Assembly (NCBI RefSeq): GCF_006716205.1
Contig: NZ_VFOQ01000002.1
Coordinates: 310,001 to 374,000, forward strand
Direction of reading: 5' to 3'
Source of the DNA: Oryzihumus leptocrescens
Lineage (GTDB): Bacteria; Actinomycetota; Actinomycetes; Actinomycetales; Dermatophilaceae
DNA: 64,000 nucleotides
Part shown: one piece after another, positions 40,175-47,346 of the stretch
Numbering within the stretch: the first letter of the stretch is position 1
Layout: every line of letters begins with the position of its first letter
The notes under the pieces: model-generated
What the model was told of the DNA's origin: nothing
What the model saw: the letters and a program-made list of their open reading frames with translations, nothing else
Database searches by the model: none
Made by a program: the position numbers and the translations under genes

Positions 40175-41074
40175 ATGACCCGCCGCAGCGGCCTGTTCTT
40201 CGTCGCCCCCGCGCTGATCCTCTTCGGGATCTTCGTGCTCTACCCGATGGCGTCCGCCCTCAGCTACGCGTTCTTCTCGTGGCAGGGCACGGCGCGCGGG
40301 GGCTTCGCGGGACTGGACAACTTCCACGCGCTCTTCACGCAGGAGCCGTTCAGGAGCCAGCTGCCGCGGGCCTTCGGCCACAACCTGGCGTTCTTCGCCG
40401 GGACGATGGTCGTGCAGAACACCCTCGGGCTGGGCATCGCCGTCCTGCTGCACCGCCGGCCCCGGACCCGGCGGGCGCTGCAGACGCTCTACGCGATGCC
40501 CTACCTGGTCAGCCCGATCGTCATCGGCTACCTGTGGACGCTGCTGCTGTCGCCGACGTTCGGACCGGTCAACGCCCTGCTCCGGCAGGTCGGCCTGGGC
40601 AGCCTCGCGGTGCCGTGGCTCGGTGACCCCGACACCGCGCTGTGGGTGGTCATCCTGGTCAGCGCCTGGCAGTGGGTCGGCTTCCCCGTCCTGCTCTACG
40701 GCGCGGCCCTGGGCGGCGTGCCCGAGGAGCTGTCCGAGGCCGCGCGGGTCGACGGCGCCAGCCACTGGCAGACGTTCCGCTCGATCGTCTTCCCGCTGCT
40801 CGTCCCGGCGATCGGCACGGTCAGCGTGCTGACCTTCATCTTCGCGATGGAGGCGTTCGCGCTGCCCTACGCCCTGGGCGGGTCGACCGGAAACCCTGCC
40901 GGCGCAACGGACTTCATGTCGCTGCTGTTCTACCGCACCGCCTTCGAGAACGGCTCGACCAACGCGATCGGGGTGTCCTCGGCGATGGCCACGCTGCTGT
41001 TCCTCGTCATCTTCGGCGGTGCCGTCATCGCGACGCGGGTGCTGCGTCGCACCGAGGAGCGGATCGCCGGATGA
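40175..41074 (+). CDS. ABC transporter permease 1 (CUT1, MalF-like)
   Basis: A 299-residue membrane protein with six helices. The EAA loop that docks on the ATPase is EAARVDGASHWQTFRSIVFPLL (near residue 190). It forms the channel together with the next gene. AGTGAGCGC ahead of the ATG is a weak ribosome site, only nine bases after the binding-protein stop. Confidence 0.93.
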   Translation: MTRRSGLFFVAPALILFGIFVLYPMASALSYAFFSWQGTARGGFAGLDNFHALFTQEPFRSQLPRAFGHNLAFFAGTMVVQNTLGLGIAVLLHRRPRTRRALQTLYAMPYLVSPIVIGYLWTLLLSPTFGPVNALLRQVGLGSLAVPWLGDPDTALWVVILVSAWQWVGFPVLLYGAALGGVPEELSEAARVDGASHWQTFRSIVFPLLVPAIGTVSVLTFIFAMEAFALPYALGGSTGNPAGATDFMSLLFYRTAFENGSTNAIGVSSAMATLLFLVIFGGAVIATRVLRRTEERIAG

Positions 41075-41970
41075 CCACCACCCTCGCTCCCAGCACCGAC
41101 CGCGCGAGCCGGCCCACCGGCATACCGGGCCCGTCGCCGCGCGGGCGCAAGCCGCGCCCGGTGGGTGGCCTGGTGGGAAGTGTCGCGCTGTGGGCCTACG
41201 CCGCCGGCGCGCTGGTGCCGCTGGTGCTGATGGTGCTCAACTCCTTCCGCACCACCGCCGACCTCTACAACAAGCCGCTGTCGATGCCGTGGCCGCCGTC
41301 GGTCGACAGCTACAAGGTCGCCTGGACCGAGGGGCACTTCGGTGACTACTTCCTCAACTCGCTGCTCGTCACGGTCGGTGCGGTGGCGCTGTCCACCGCG
41401 GTCTCGACGATGGCCGCCTACGCCCTGGCCCGGACCCGTTCGCGGATCTTCTCGGTGCTGGAGTCGGTGTTCGTCAGCGGGCTGATGCTGCCGATCCACC
41501 TGGCGATCCTGCCGGTCTTCTACCTGCTCGACGGCATGCGCCTGGTCGACTCCCGCCTCGGGCTGATGCTGGTCTACGCCGCGGCCGGCGTACCGTTCTC
41601 GGTCTTCGTGCTCACCACGTTCTTCCGCCAGCTGCCGCCGGAGCTGGAGGAGGCCGCGACCATCGACGGCGCGAACACGTGGCAGACGTTCGTGCGGATC
41701 ATGGTGCCGCTGGTCAGGCCGGCGGTCGCGACGGTCGTCGTCTTCCGCTTCGTGCCGATCTGGAACGACTTCCTCTTCCCGCTGGTGCTGCTGCGCTCCC
41801 GGGAGAAGTACACCGTGCCGGTCGGCCTCACCAGCTTCTTCGGCGAGTACTCCACCAACTGGTCGGCGCTGTTCGCCGGGCTCGTCATCGCGACCGTGCC
41901 GCTGATCCTGCTCTTCCTCGTCGCCACCAAGCAGATCGTCGCCGGGCTCACCGCCGGCATGAGCAAGTAG
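41071..41970 (+). CDS. ABC transporter permease 2 (CUT1, MalG-like)
   Basis: A 299-residue membrane protein with six helices and an EAA loop EEAATIDGANTWQTFVRIMV (near residue 195). Its ATG overlaps the stop of permease 1. The polar N-terminus (about 35 residues, Pro/Arg-rich) is cytoplasmic. No ATP-binding subunit follows or precedes in this cluster, so the pair must use a shared ATPase of MsiK/MsmX type coded elsewhere. Confidence 0.93.
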   Translation: MTTTLAPSTDRASRPTGIPGPSPRGRKPRPVGGLVGSVALWAYAAGALVPLVLMVLNSFRTTADLYNKPLSMPWPPSVDSYKVAWTEGHFGDYFLNSLLVTVGAVALSTAVSTMAAYALARTRSRIFSVLESVFVSGLMLPIHLAILPVFYLLDGMRLVDSRLGLMLVYAAAGVPFSVFVLTTFFRQLPPELEEAATIDGANTWQTFVRIMVPLVRPAVATVVVFRFVPIWNDFLFPLVLLRSREKYTVPVGLTSFFGEYSTNWSALFAGLVIATVPLILLFLVATKQIVAGLTAGMSK

Positions 41971-41974
41971 CCCC

Positions 41975-42895
41975 GTGACCGTCGTCCTCGGCGTCGACGT
42001 CGGCGGCTCCGGCATGCGCGTCGCCTGGGCCAACGGATCTGCCCGCGGCGCAACGGTGCTCGCCGACGGGGCCCACATCGGCGAGGGCGGCATCGACGTG
42101 CCCGCGCTGCTGCCCGTCCTGTCCTCGTATGCCGCGCAGCTCACCTGCCCGCCGGACGTGGTGGTCTGGTCCATGCGGGGCCTGACCACGCTGGCGGACC
42201 CCGCCGAGGTGCTCAAGCACGTCGCGTCGGCGGTCGCCGCCCGGCGGGTGGTCGTCACCAGCGACGCGGTCGCCAGCCTCGTCGGGGCGCTGGGGGAGGT
42301 CCGGCCCGGCGCGGTCCTGGCGGCCGGGACCGGCGCGGTCATGCTCGCCACCGACTTCGACGGGGTGTGGCACCGCGGCGACGGCTGGGGCCACGTGCTG
42401 GGCGACCGGGGGTCCGGTGCGTGGATCGGCCTGCAGGGGCTGCGGGCCGCGCTGCGCCACCGCGACGGCCTCGACGACGGCTCGGCCGACCTGCTCGAGA
42501 CGGTCTCCGACCTGTGGGGCGACCCCTACACCTGGCCGCGGGCGGTGATGACCGGCCGCAGCGCGCCGGCCGAGCTCGCGGCGCTGGCCCCCGCGGTCGG
42601 CGCCCTGGCGCCCACCGACCCGGCGGCGGCGGCGATCTGCCGCGAGGCCGGCCACGAGCTGGCCCGCACGCTGGCGGCGGGCGCCGCGGCGGTGCGCGGG
42701 GCGACCCCGTGCGCCGTCGGTGGGCTGCTGCAGCTGCCGGCGGTCCGCGCGGCCTTCGACGACGCGGTCGGCCTGCTCGGGCTGGACCTGGCGCCGGCGC
42801 TCGGCACCGCGCTGGACGGCGCGCTCGCCCTGGGTCGGCACGTCGGTGAGGGGCGCGCGCTCGCCGCGCACCCGCCATACCTGCTGCTGTCCTGA
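41975..42895 (+). CDS. BadF/NAGK-family amino-sugar kinase, MurK-like
   Basis: A 306-residue ASKHA-fold kinase. The phosphate-1 motif is GVDVGGSGMRVAWA at the start, a central AAGTGAVMLATD binds phosphate-2, and GDRGSGAWIGLQGL is the BadF/NAGK signature; the adenosine region is near VGGLLQLPAVRAAF. Relatives phosphorylate GlcNAc, and MurK of Clostridium phosphorylates both MurNAc and GlcNAc. Here it should make MurNAc-6-P for MurQ after unphosphorylated uptake. A GTG start lies four bases after the permease stop. It ends the cluster. Confidence 0.85.
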   Translation: MTVVLGVDVGGSGMRVAWANGSARGATVLADGAHIGEGGIDVPALLPVLSSYAAQLTCPPDVVVWSMRGLTTLADPAEVLKHVASAVAARRVVVTSDAVASLVGALGEVRPGAVLAAGTGAVMLATDFDGVWHRGDGWGHVLGDRGSGAWIGLQGLRAALRHRDGLDDGSADLLETVSDLWGDPYTWPRAVMTGRSAPAELAALAPAVGALAPTDPAAAAICREAGHELARTLAAGAAAVRGATPCAVGGLLQLPAVRAAFDDAVGLLGLDLAPALGTALDGALALGRHVGEGRALAAHPPYLLLS

Positions 42896-42906
42896 CCGCG
42901 GCCGGG

Positions 42907-43341
42907 TCAGCGGCGGGGGACCACCACGACCGGGCAGTGGGCGTGGTGGACGCACTGCTGGCTGACGGACCCGAGCAGGGTGCCGGCGAACGTCCCGTGG
43001 CCACGGCTGCCGACGACGAGCAGGTCCGCGTCGCGGGCCGCGTCCAGCAGCGCCTCGGCGGCGTGGCCGCGCACCACCTGGCGCACCACGGGCACGCCCT
43101 CGGACTCGCGCGCCACCTGCTCCAGGGCGACGTCCTGCTGCTTGCGGGCGTCGCCCTCGAGGTCGACGTCGGTGTACATCGGCACGTAGCCGTAGGCCGC
43201 GGACACCTCCCACGCCGTCACGGCGTGCAGCTCGGCACCCATCCGGCGGGCCTGTTGGAGGGCCCAGCGCAGCGCGAGCTGGCCGTTCTCGGAAGCGTCG
43301 ACGCCGACCACGACGACGGGGGTGTGCTGGGTCTGGCTCAT
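42907..43341 (-). CDS. Universal stress protein, single domain
   Basis: A 144-residue UspA-type protein. VVGVDASENGQLALRWAL opens the domain and GSRGHGTFAGTLLGSVSQQCVHHAHCPVVVV carries the ATP-binding G-x2-G-x9-G-S. It is convergent to the kinase gene with only 11 bases between stops. The role is probably stress survival; nothing ties it to the MurNAc cluster beyond position. Confidence 0.92.
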   Translation of the reverse strand: MSQTQHTPVVVVGVDASENGQLALRWALQQARRMGAELHAVTAWEVSAAYGYVPMYTDVDLEGDARKQQDVALEQVARESEGVPVVRQVVRGHAAEALLDAARDADLLVVGSRGHGTFAGTLLGSVSQQCVHHAHCPVVVVPRR

Positions 43342-43505
43342 GCCTGAAGCATCCGTGGGCGCGGCGCGTGCCGGACAGGGACTTGCGGCCCGCGGGGAGG
43401 ACCGTGGGACCCCCCGTGCTCACCCGATTGGCGGAACCCGTGCGGCGCGAACCCCTGCACAGTGGACGCCGGTGTGCCGGCAGGGGAGACGAGGGAGCGT
43501 GGGGC

Positions 43506-43829
43506 ATGGGTCTGGTCCTGGCGGGGGAGCTGCACCACGACCCGGCGCTGGACACGGGGCAGCTCTGGTATGCCGTGCCGGCACTGGTGCTGCTCGTCGT
43601 CGTCACGGTGTGGGCCTGGCGGCGGGGGCGTGGCCTGTGGGCGGCGCTGGCCGTCGTGGCGGCCTCGGGGGTGTGGCTGCTGGCCGACCCCGTGCACGAG
43701 CCGAGCCTGTGGACGTTCATGGAGTCCCACGCGGTGACCCCGGGCGACCTGCTCGTGCTGCCGGCCCTCGTGGTTGCCGGCGTGGTGCTGCGCCGTGGCC
43801 TGCGGGACGCGGAAACGGCGCGTCGCTGA
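43506..43829 (+). CDS. Small membrane protein, unknown
   Basis: A 107-residue protein with three hydrophobic helices (about residues 19-36, 43-58 and 80-95) separated by short charged loops. The ATG at 43506 is preceded by GAGGGAGCG. No motif or family is recognised. It stands alone between the stress protein and the tRNA. Third-position GC fits a real gene. Confidence 0.6.
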   Translation: MGLVLAGELHHDPALDTGQLWYAVPALVLLVVVTVWAWRRGRGLWAALAVVAASGVWLLADPVHEPSLWTFMESHAVTPGDLLVLPALVVAGVVLRRGLRDAETARR

Positions 43830-43894
43830 GGCAGAGGACGGGGGAGCCGTCGGCTCCGCTGCGCTCCGCCTCCTCCCAAATCCCGAAGGCCCCG

Positions 43895-43945
43895 CCAGAC
43901 GAGAGAGCCCCCCGTCGCGATGCTCCGGGGGGCTCTCTCGTCTGG
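43895..43945 (-). terminator. Terminator of tRNA-Ser(GGA)
   Basis: A perfect 20-base inverted repeat (CCAGACGAGAGAGCCCCCCG at 43895-43914; complement at 43926-43945). It overlaps the encoded CCA of the tRNA on the minus strand. Confidence 0.8.
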
Positions 43946-44030
43946 CGGAGGATGGGGGATTTGAACCCCCGAGGGTTTTATCCCAACACGATTTCCAATC
44001 GTGCGCACTAGGCCGCTATGCGAATCCTCC
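43943..44030 (-). tRNA. tRNA-Ser (anticodon GGA)
   Basis: An 88-base class II tRNA on the minus strand. Acceptor GGAGGAT pairs with ATCCTCC, then G and CCA. The anticodon stem CACGA/TCGTG encloses TTGGAAA, anticodon GGA, reading UCC and UCU. T-loop GGTTCAAAT is present. Confidence 0.96.
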
Positions 44031-44146
44031 GCGGAGGAGGTTACCCGACACCGGGGCCAGTTCCCCAATCGGCCCCGGCGGTCCCGGGCAGCCCCGTCGC
44101 GTGGCCGATTTCGGCGCCGCCGGACCCCTGCTCTAGAGTGGGCGCA

Positions 44147-44238
44147 GACCCCCCGTGTGGTGGTACCTCACTGAACTCCCCCAGGGCCGGAAGGCAGCAA
44201 GGGCAGGTGAGCTCTTCCAGGTGCGCGGGGGGTCCTTT
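44147..44238 (+). ncRNA. ffs: Signal recognition particle RNA (4.5S type)
   Basis: About 92 bases. The ends GACCCCCC and GGGGGGTC pair. The conserved domain IV core reads CAGGGCCGGAAGGCAGCAAGGG (44182-44203) with the GGAA tetraloop and the asymmetric loop that binds Ffh M-domain. A short T-run (CCTTT) follows. In most actinobacteria dnaX is the next gene; here the gluconate genes lie between. Confidence 0.93.
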
Positions 44239-44310
44239 CATGCCCGTGGAGGGGACCCGGCGGGCCGTCCCCAAGGCTCTGCCGCAGTTGATGACGCTCT
44301 GCCGACGCTG

Positions 44311-44345
44311 CAACCTCGGCAGGGCGCACCCAACCTCGGCAGGGC
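44311..44345 (+). repeat. 15-base direct repeat, period 20
   Basis: CAACCTCGGCAGGGC occurs at 44311-44325 and again at 44331-44345, in the gap after the SRP RNA. No function is apparent. Confidence 0.6.
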
Positions 44346-44373
44346 AACGGTGCCGCAGCCGCAGGACACGCGA

Positions 44374-44405
44374 ACGGCCCCGGACCACAACGGGTCCGGG
44401 GCCGT
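44374..44405. terminator. Terminator downstream of gntP
   Basis: Arms ACGGCCCCGGACC (44374-44386) and its complement (44393-44405) around a six-base loop, 20 bases past the gntP stop on the minus strand. It could also end read-through from the SRP RNA. Confidence 0.7.
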
Positions 44406-44424
44406 GCGTCAGGCGAGCACCCGC

Positions 44425-45852
44425 CTACAGCACCAGGCCGAGCAGCAGCACCAGGACGATGCCGACGACGGAGATCAGCGTCTCCATGACCGACCACGTC
44501 TTGACGTTCTGCACCACGTCGACCTTGAAGTACTCCTTCACCAGCCAGAAGCCGGCGTCGTTGACGTGGCTGAAGAACAGCGACCCGGCGCCGATCGCCA
44601 GCACCAGCAGCGAGGTGTGCGTCGGCGAGAGGTGGGCGGCGACCGGCACGAGGATGCCCGAGGCGGTGATCGTGGCGACGGTGGCCGAGCCGGTCGCGAG
44701 GCGGATCAGCACGGCGACGACCCAGGCGAGCAGCAGCGGCGAGGCGCCGTTGCCGGCGACCGCCTTGGCGATGATGTCACCGATGCCGGTGTCGACCATT
44801 ACCTGCTTGAAGCCACCCCCGGCGGCGACGATCAGCAGGATGCCGGCGATCGGCGGGAACGACTGCTCCACCGACCTCGCGATGCCCTCGCGGGTCAGGC
44901 CGGCGCCACGGCCCAGGGTCACCATGGCGACCAGGACGGCCAGCATCAGCGCGACCAGCGGGGTGCCGAGGAAGTCGAGGACCACGCGGGTGCCGTCGGT
45001 CTTGGGCAGGAAGATGTCGGCCAGCGCCTTGCCGAGCATGAGCACGACGGGCAGCAGCACGGTGAACAGCGTGGCGCCGAAGCTCGGGCGGCGGGTCTGC
45101 GTGGCGGCCTCGACCGAGAGCGTGCCGGGGCCGTCGCTGACGCGGTGCCCTGCGTCGGCCTCCGAGCGCGACACGAACAGCTCCGGAGCCTGGACGGGGA
45201 CCCAGCGCGCGGCATACCGGGAGAAGAGCGGACCGGCGATGATGACCGTCGGGATGGCGATGAGGACGCCGAGGCCCAGGGTGATGCCGAGGTCGGCCTT
45301 GAGCGCGGCGACCGCGACGAGCGGGCCGGGGTGCGGCGGCACGAGGCCGTGCATCACCGACAGGCCCGCGAGGGCGGGGATGCCGACGCGCATCAGCGGC
45401 AGGCCCGAGCGCCGGGAGACCAGCAGGATCACCGGGATCAGCAGGACCAGCCCGATCTCGAAGAACATCGGCAGGCCGATCAGCGCGCCGACGAGCGCCA
45501 TCGCCCAGGGCAGCGCGCGGGTGCTGGCCCGGCCCACGATCGTGTCGACGATCTGGTCGGCACCGCCGGAGTCGGCCAGCAGCCGCCCGAGCACCGCGCC
45601 GAGGGCGATCAGGGTGCCGACGCTGGCGACCGTGGCGCCGACGCCCTTGCCGTAGCTGTCGAGCGTGTCGGCCAGCGGCATCCCGGCGATGGCGCCGACC
45701 GTGACCGCCCCGAGGGTCAGGCTGAGGAAGGGGTGCAGCTTGACCTTGGTGATCAGCAGCACGATGAGGCCGATGCCGATGAGGGCGGCGGCGATCAGCC
45801 GCGGGTCGCTGGCGGCCGGGGCCGCTGCGGCGACGAGGGCGGGAGTGCTCAC
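44425..45852 (-). CDS. gntP: Gluconate permease, GntP family
   Basis: A 475-residue transporter with 12-14 helices. Typical GntP segments are LPMFFEIGLVLLIPVI, VMHGLVPPHPGPLVAVAAL and FFSHVNDAGFWLVKEYF. It imports gluconate or a similar sugar acid with protons. It is the second gene of a minus-strand operon after gntK (45-base gap, GGAGAAG ribosome site). Confidence 0.95.
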   Translation of the reverse strand: MSTPALVAAAAPAASDPRLIAAALIGIGLIVLLITKVKLHPFLSLTLGAVTVGAIAGMPLADTLDSYGKGVGATVASVGTLIALGAVLGRLLADSGGADQIVDTIVGRASTRALPWAMALVGALIGLPMFFEIGLVLLIPVILLVSRRSGLPLMRVGIPALAGLSVMHGLVPPHPGPLVAVAALKADLGITLGLGVLIAIPTVIIAGPLFSRYAARWVPVQAPELFVSRSEADAGHRVSDGPGTLSVEAATQTRRPSFGATLFTVLLPVVLMLGKALADIFLPKTDGTRVVLDFLGTPLVALMLAVLVAMVTLGRGAGLTREGIARSVEQSFPPIAGILLIVAAGGGFKQVMVDTGIGDIIAKAVAGNGASPLLLAWVVAVLIRLATGSATVATITASGILVPVAAHLSPTHTSLLVLAIGAGSLFFSHVNDAGFWLVKEYFKVDVVQNVKTWSVMETLISVVGIVLVLLLGLVL

Positions 45853-45897
45853 GTCTTCTCCTGGTGGATGGTCGGGTGGGTGGGTCGGTGGGGTGGG

Positions 45898-46431
45898 TCA
45901 GGCCGGGACCGGGTGGTCCGACAGGTATGCCGTGAAGCGCGCCACGACGTCGTCGACGGGGGCGGCGAGGTCGGCGACCATGCCCTCCTCGTCGGACCCG
46001 AGCGGCTCGAGGTCGGCGAACTGGGAGGCGACCAGCGAAGCCGGCATGAAGTGGCCGGGGCGCCCGGCCACCCGCTGCGCGACCACGCCGGGGTCACCGT
46101 CCAGGTGCAGGAACGGCAGGTGACCGACGGGCGCGCGCAGCACGTCGCGATACCGGCGCTTGAGGGCCGAGCAGCTGACCACGGCGCCGGTCCCCCGGTG
46201 GTCGGCCAGCCAGCCGGCGATGGCGCGCAGCCACGGGGCGCGGTCGGTGTCGTCGAGCGGGACGCCGGCGGACATCTTGGCGATGTTGGCCGGGGGGTGG
46301 AACTCGTCGGCGTCGGCGTAGGGGACCCCCAGCCGTGCCGCGAGCTCCTGGCCGACCGTGGTCTTGCCCGAGCCGGAGACACCCATGACGACCGCGATCG
46401 GGCGGCGGGCCGGAGGGGTGGTGAGGGTCAT
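45898..46431 (-). CDS. gntK: Gluconokinase
   Basis: A 177-residue kinase that makes 6-phosphogluconate, entering the pentose phosphate path. P-loop GVSGSGKT at residues 17-24; substrate region DADEFHPPANIAKMSAGVPLDD; and VSCSALKRRYRDVLR, all family hallmarks. The ATG at 46431 is preceded by GGAGC. It is first in the gntK-gntP operon and divergent from gntR. Confidence 0.95.
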   Translation of the reverse strand: MTLTTPPARRPIAVVMGVSGSGKTTVGQELAARLGVPYADADEFHPPANIAKMSAGVPLDDTDRAPWLRAIAGWLADHRGTGAVVSCSALKRRYRDVLRAPVGHLPFLHLDGDPGVVAQRVAGRPGHFMPASLVASQFADLEPLGSDEEGMVADLAAPVDDVVARFTAYLSDHPVPA

Positions 46432-46474
46432 GCGGTGCTCCAGGGGGTCGATGGCTGCGGACCACTGTCCGCTG

Positions 46475-46522
46475 TTGATGTCATGAAATCAAGACTTAAC
46501 CCAGAATTGATATGACGTAATC
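46475..46522. promoter_or_regulatory. Two candidate GntR operators (TTGATNTNANGNAATC)
   Basis: TTGATGTCATGAAATC (46475-46490) and TTGATATGACGTAATC (46507-46522) match at 12 of 16 positions, same orientation, starts 32 bases apart (about three helix turns). The first also contains the dyad TTGAT-N8-ATCAA. They lie between divergent gntK and gntR, and the second covers the -35 of gntR. Confidence 0.6.
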
Positions 46523-46527
46523 CCGAC

Positions 46528-46542
46528 TACAGTGGTCCCATG
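46528..46542 (+). promoter_or_regulatory. Leaderless start of gntR
   Basis: TACAGT (46528-46533) lies six bases before the ATG at 46540; a TTGATA (46507-46512) upstream is at a short 15-base spacing. Confidence 0.5.
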
Positions 46543-47334
46543 ACGACGCCGGGCCTGCATGAGCGGGTCCTCTCACGCCTCGGCCCTGCCATCGTCGCGG
46601 GCGAGCCCGCTCCGGGCGAGGTGCTGCGGCTCGAGCAGCTCGAGGCCCGCTACGGCGTCTCGCGCACGGTGGTCCGCGAGGTCGTCAAGGTCCTCGAGTC
46701 CATGCGCGTCGTCACCAGCCGTCGCCGGGTCGGCGTCACCGTGCTGCCGCGCACCGAGTGGAACATCTTCGACCCCCGGATGATCCGCTGGCGGCTGGCC
46801 GGCGCCGACCGGATGGAGCAGCTGTCCTCGCTGAGCCAGCTGCGCACCGCGGTCGAGCCGGTCGCCGCGGCGCTCGCGGCCCGCAACGCCACCCCCGAGC
46901 ACTGCGGCCGGCTGACCGCGGCCGTCATCGGCATGTCCGTCTCGGCGCGCAGGGGCGACCTCGAGGAGTACCTGCGGCACGACATCGAGTTCCACCACGC
47001 CGTGCTCGAGGGCTCGGGCAACGAGATGTTCGCCGGCCTGACCCAGGTCGTCGCCGAGGTGCTCGCCGGCCGCACGCACCACCACCTCATGCCGGCCCGC
47101 CCCGAGCCCGAGGCGCTGCGCCTGCACGCCGAGGTCAGCGACGCCATCCAGGGCGGCGACCCGGCCCGCGCCGAGAAGGCGATGCGGGCGATCGTGCAGG
47201 AGGCGATCGAGGCCATGGAGGCGATGGCCGCCGAGCCGGGGGAGGGCCCGTCCCGCCCGCCGGAGCGCCGCAGGTCCGGCGGGAAGCCGCGGGCTGGGGA
47301 CGTACCCCGCCCGCATGTCACCCGTCGCCGTTAG
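46540..47334 (+). CDS. GntR-family regulator (FadR/FCD subfamily)
   Basis: A 264-residue regulator: an N-terminal winged helix (about residues 10-70; LEARYGVSRTVVREVVKVLESM) and a C-terminal FCD ligand domain (about 95-225) with metal-binding His in YLRHDIEFHHAVLEGSGN. A basic Pro/Arg-rich tail follows. Divergent from gntK-gntP, it most likely represses them until gluconate or 6-phosphogluconate binds. Its stop is nine bases before dnaX. Confidence 0.9.
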   Translation: MTTPGLHERVLSRLGPAIVAGEPAPGEVLRLEQLEARYGVSRTVVREVVKVLESMRVVTSRRRVGVTVLPRTEWNIFDPRMIRWRLAGADRMEQLSSLSQLRTAVEPVAAALAARNATPEHCGRLTAAVIGMSVSARRGDLEEYLRHDIEFHHAVLEGSGNEMFAGLTQVVAEVLAGRTHHHLMPARPEPEALRLHAEVSDAIQGGDPARAEKAMRAIVQEAIEAMEAMAAEPGEGPSRPPERRRSGGKPRAGDVPRPHVTRRR

Positions 47335-47346
47335 GGTTCCTTCGTG
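47332..47346 (+). promoter_or_regulatory. Leaderless start of dnaX
   Basis: TAGGGT (47332-47337) overlaps the gntR stop and lies exactly six bases before the GTG at 47344. Confidence 0.5.

Noticed and set aside
44311-44345. Regulatory or mobile role of the direct repeat after ffs
   Set aside because: Only two copies of 15 bases, with no dyad or nearby promoter, so I list it as a plain repeat.
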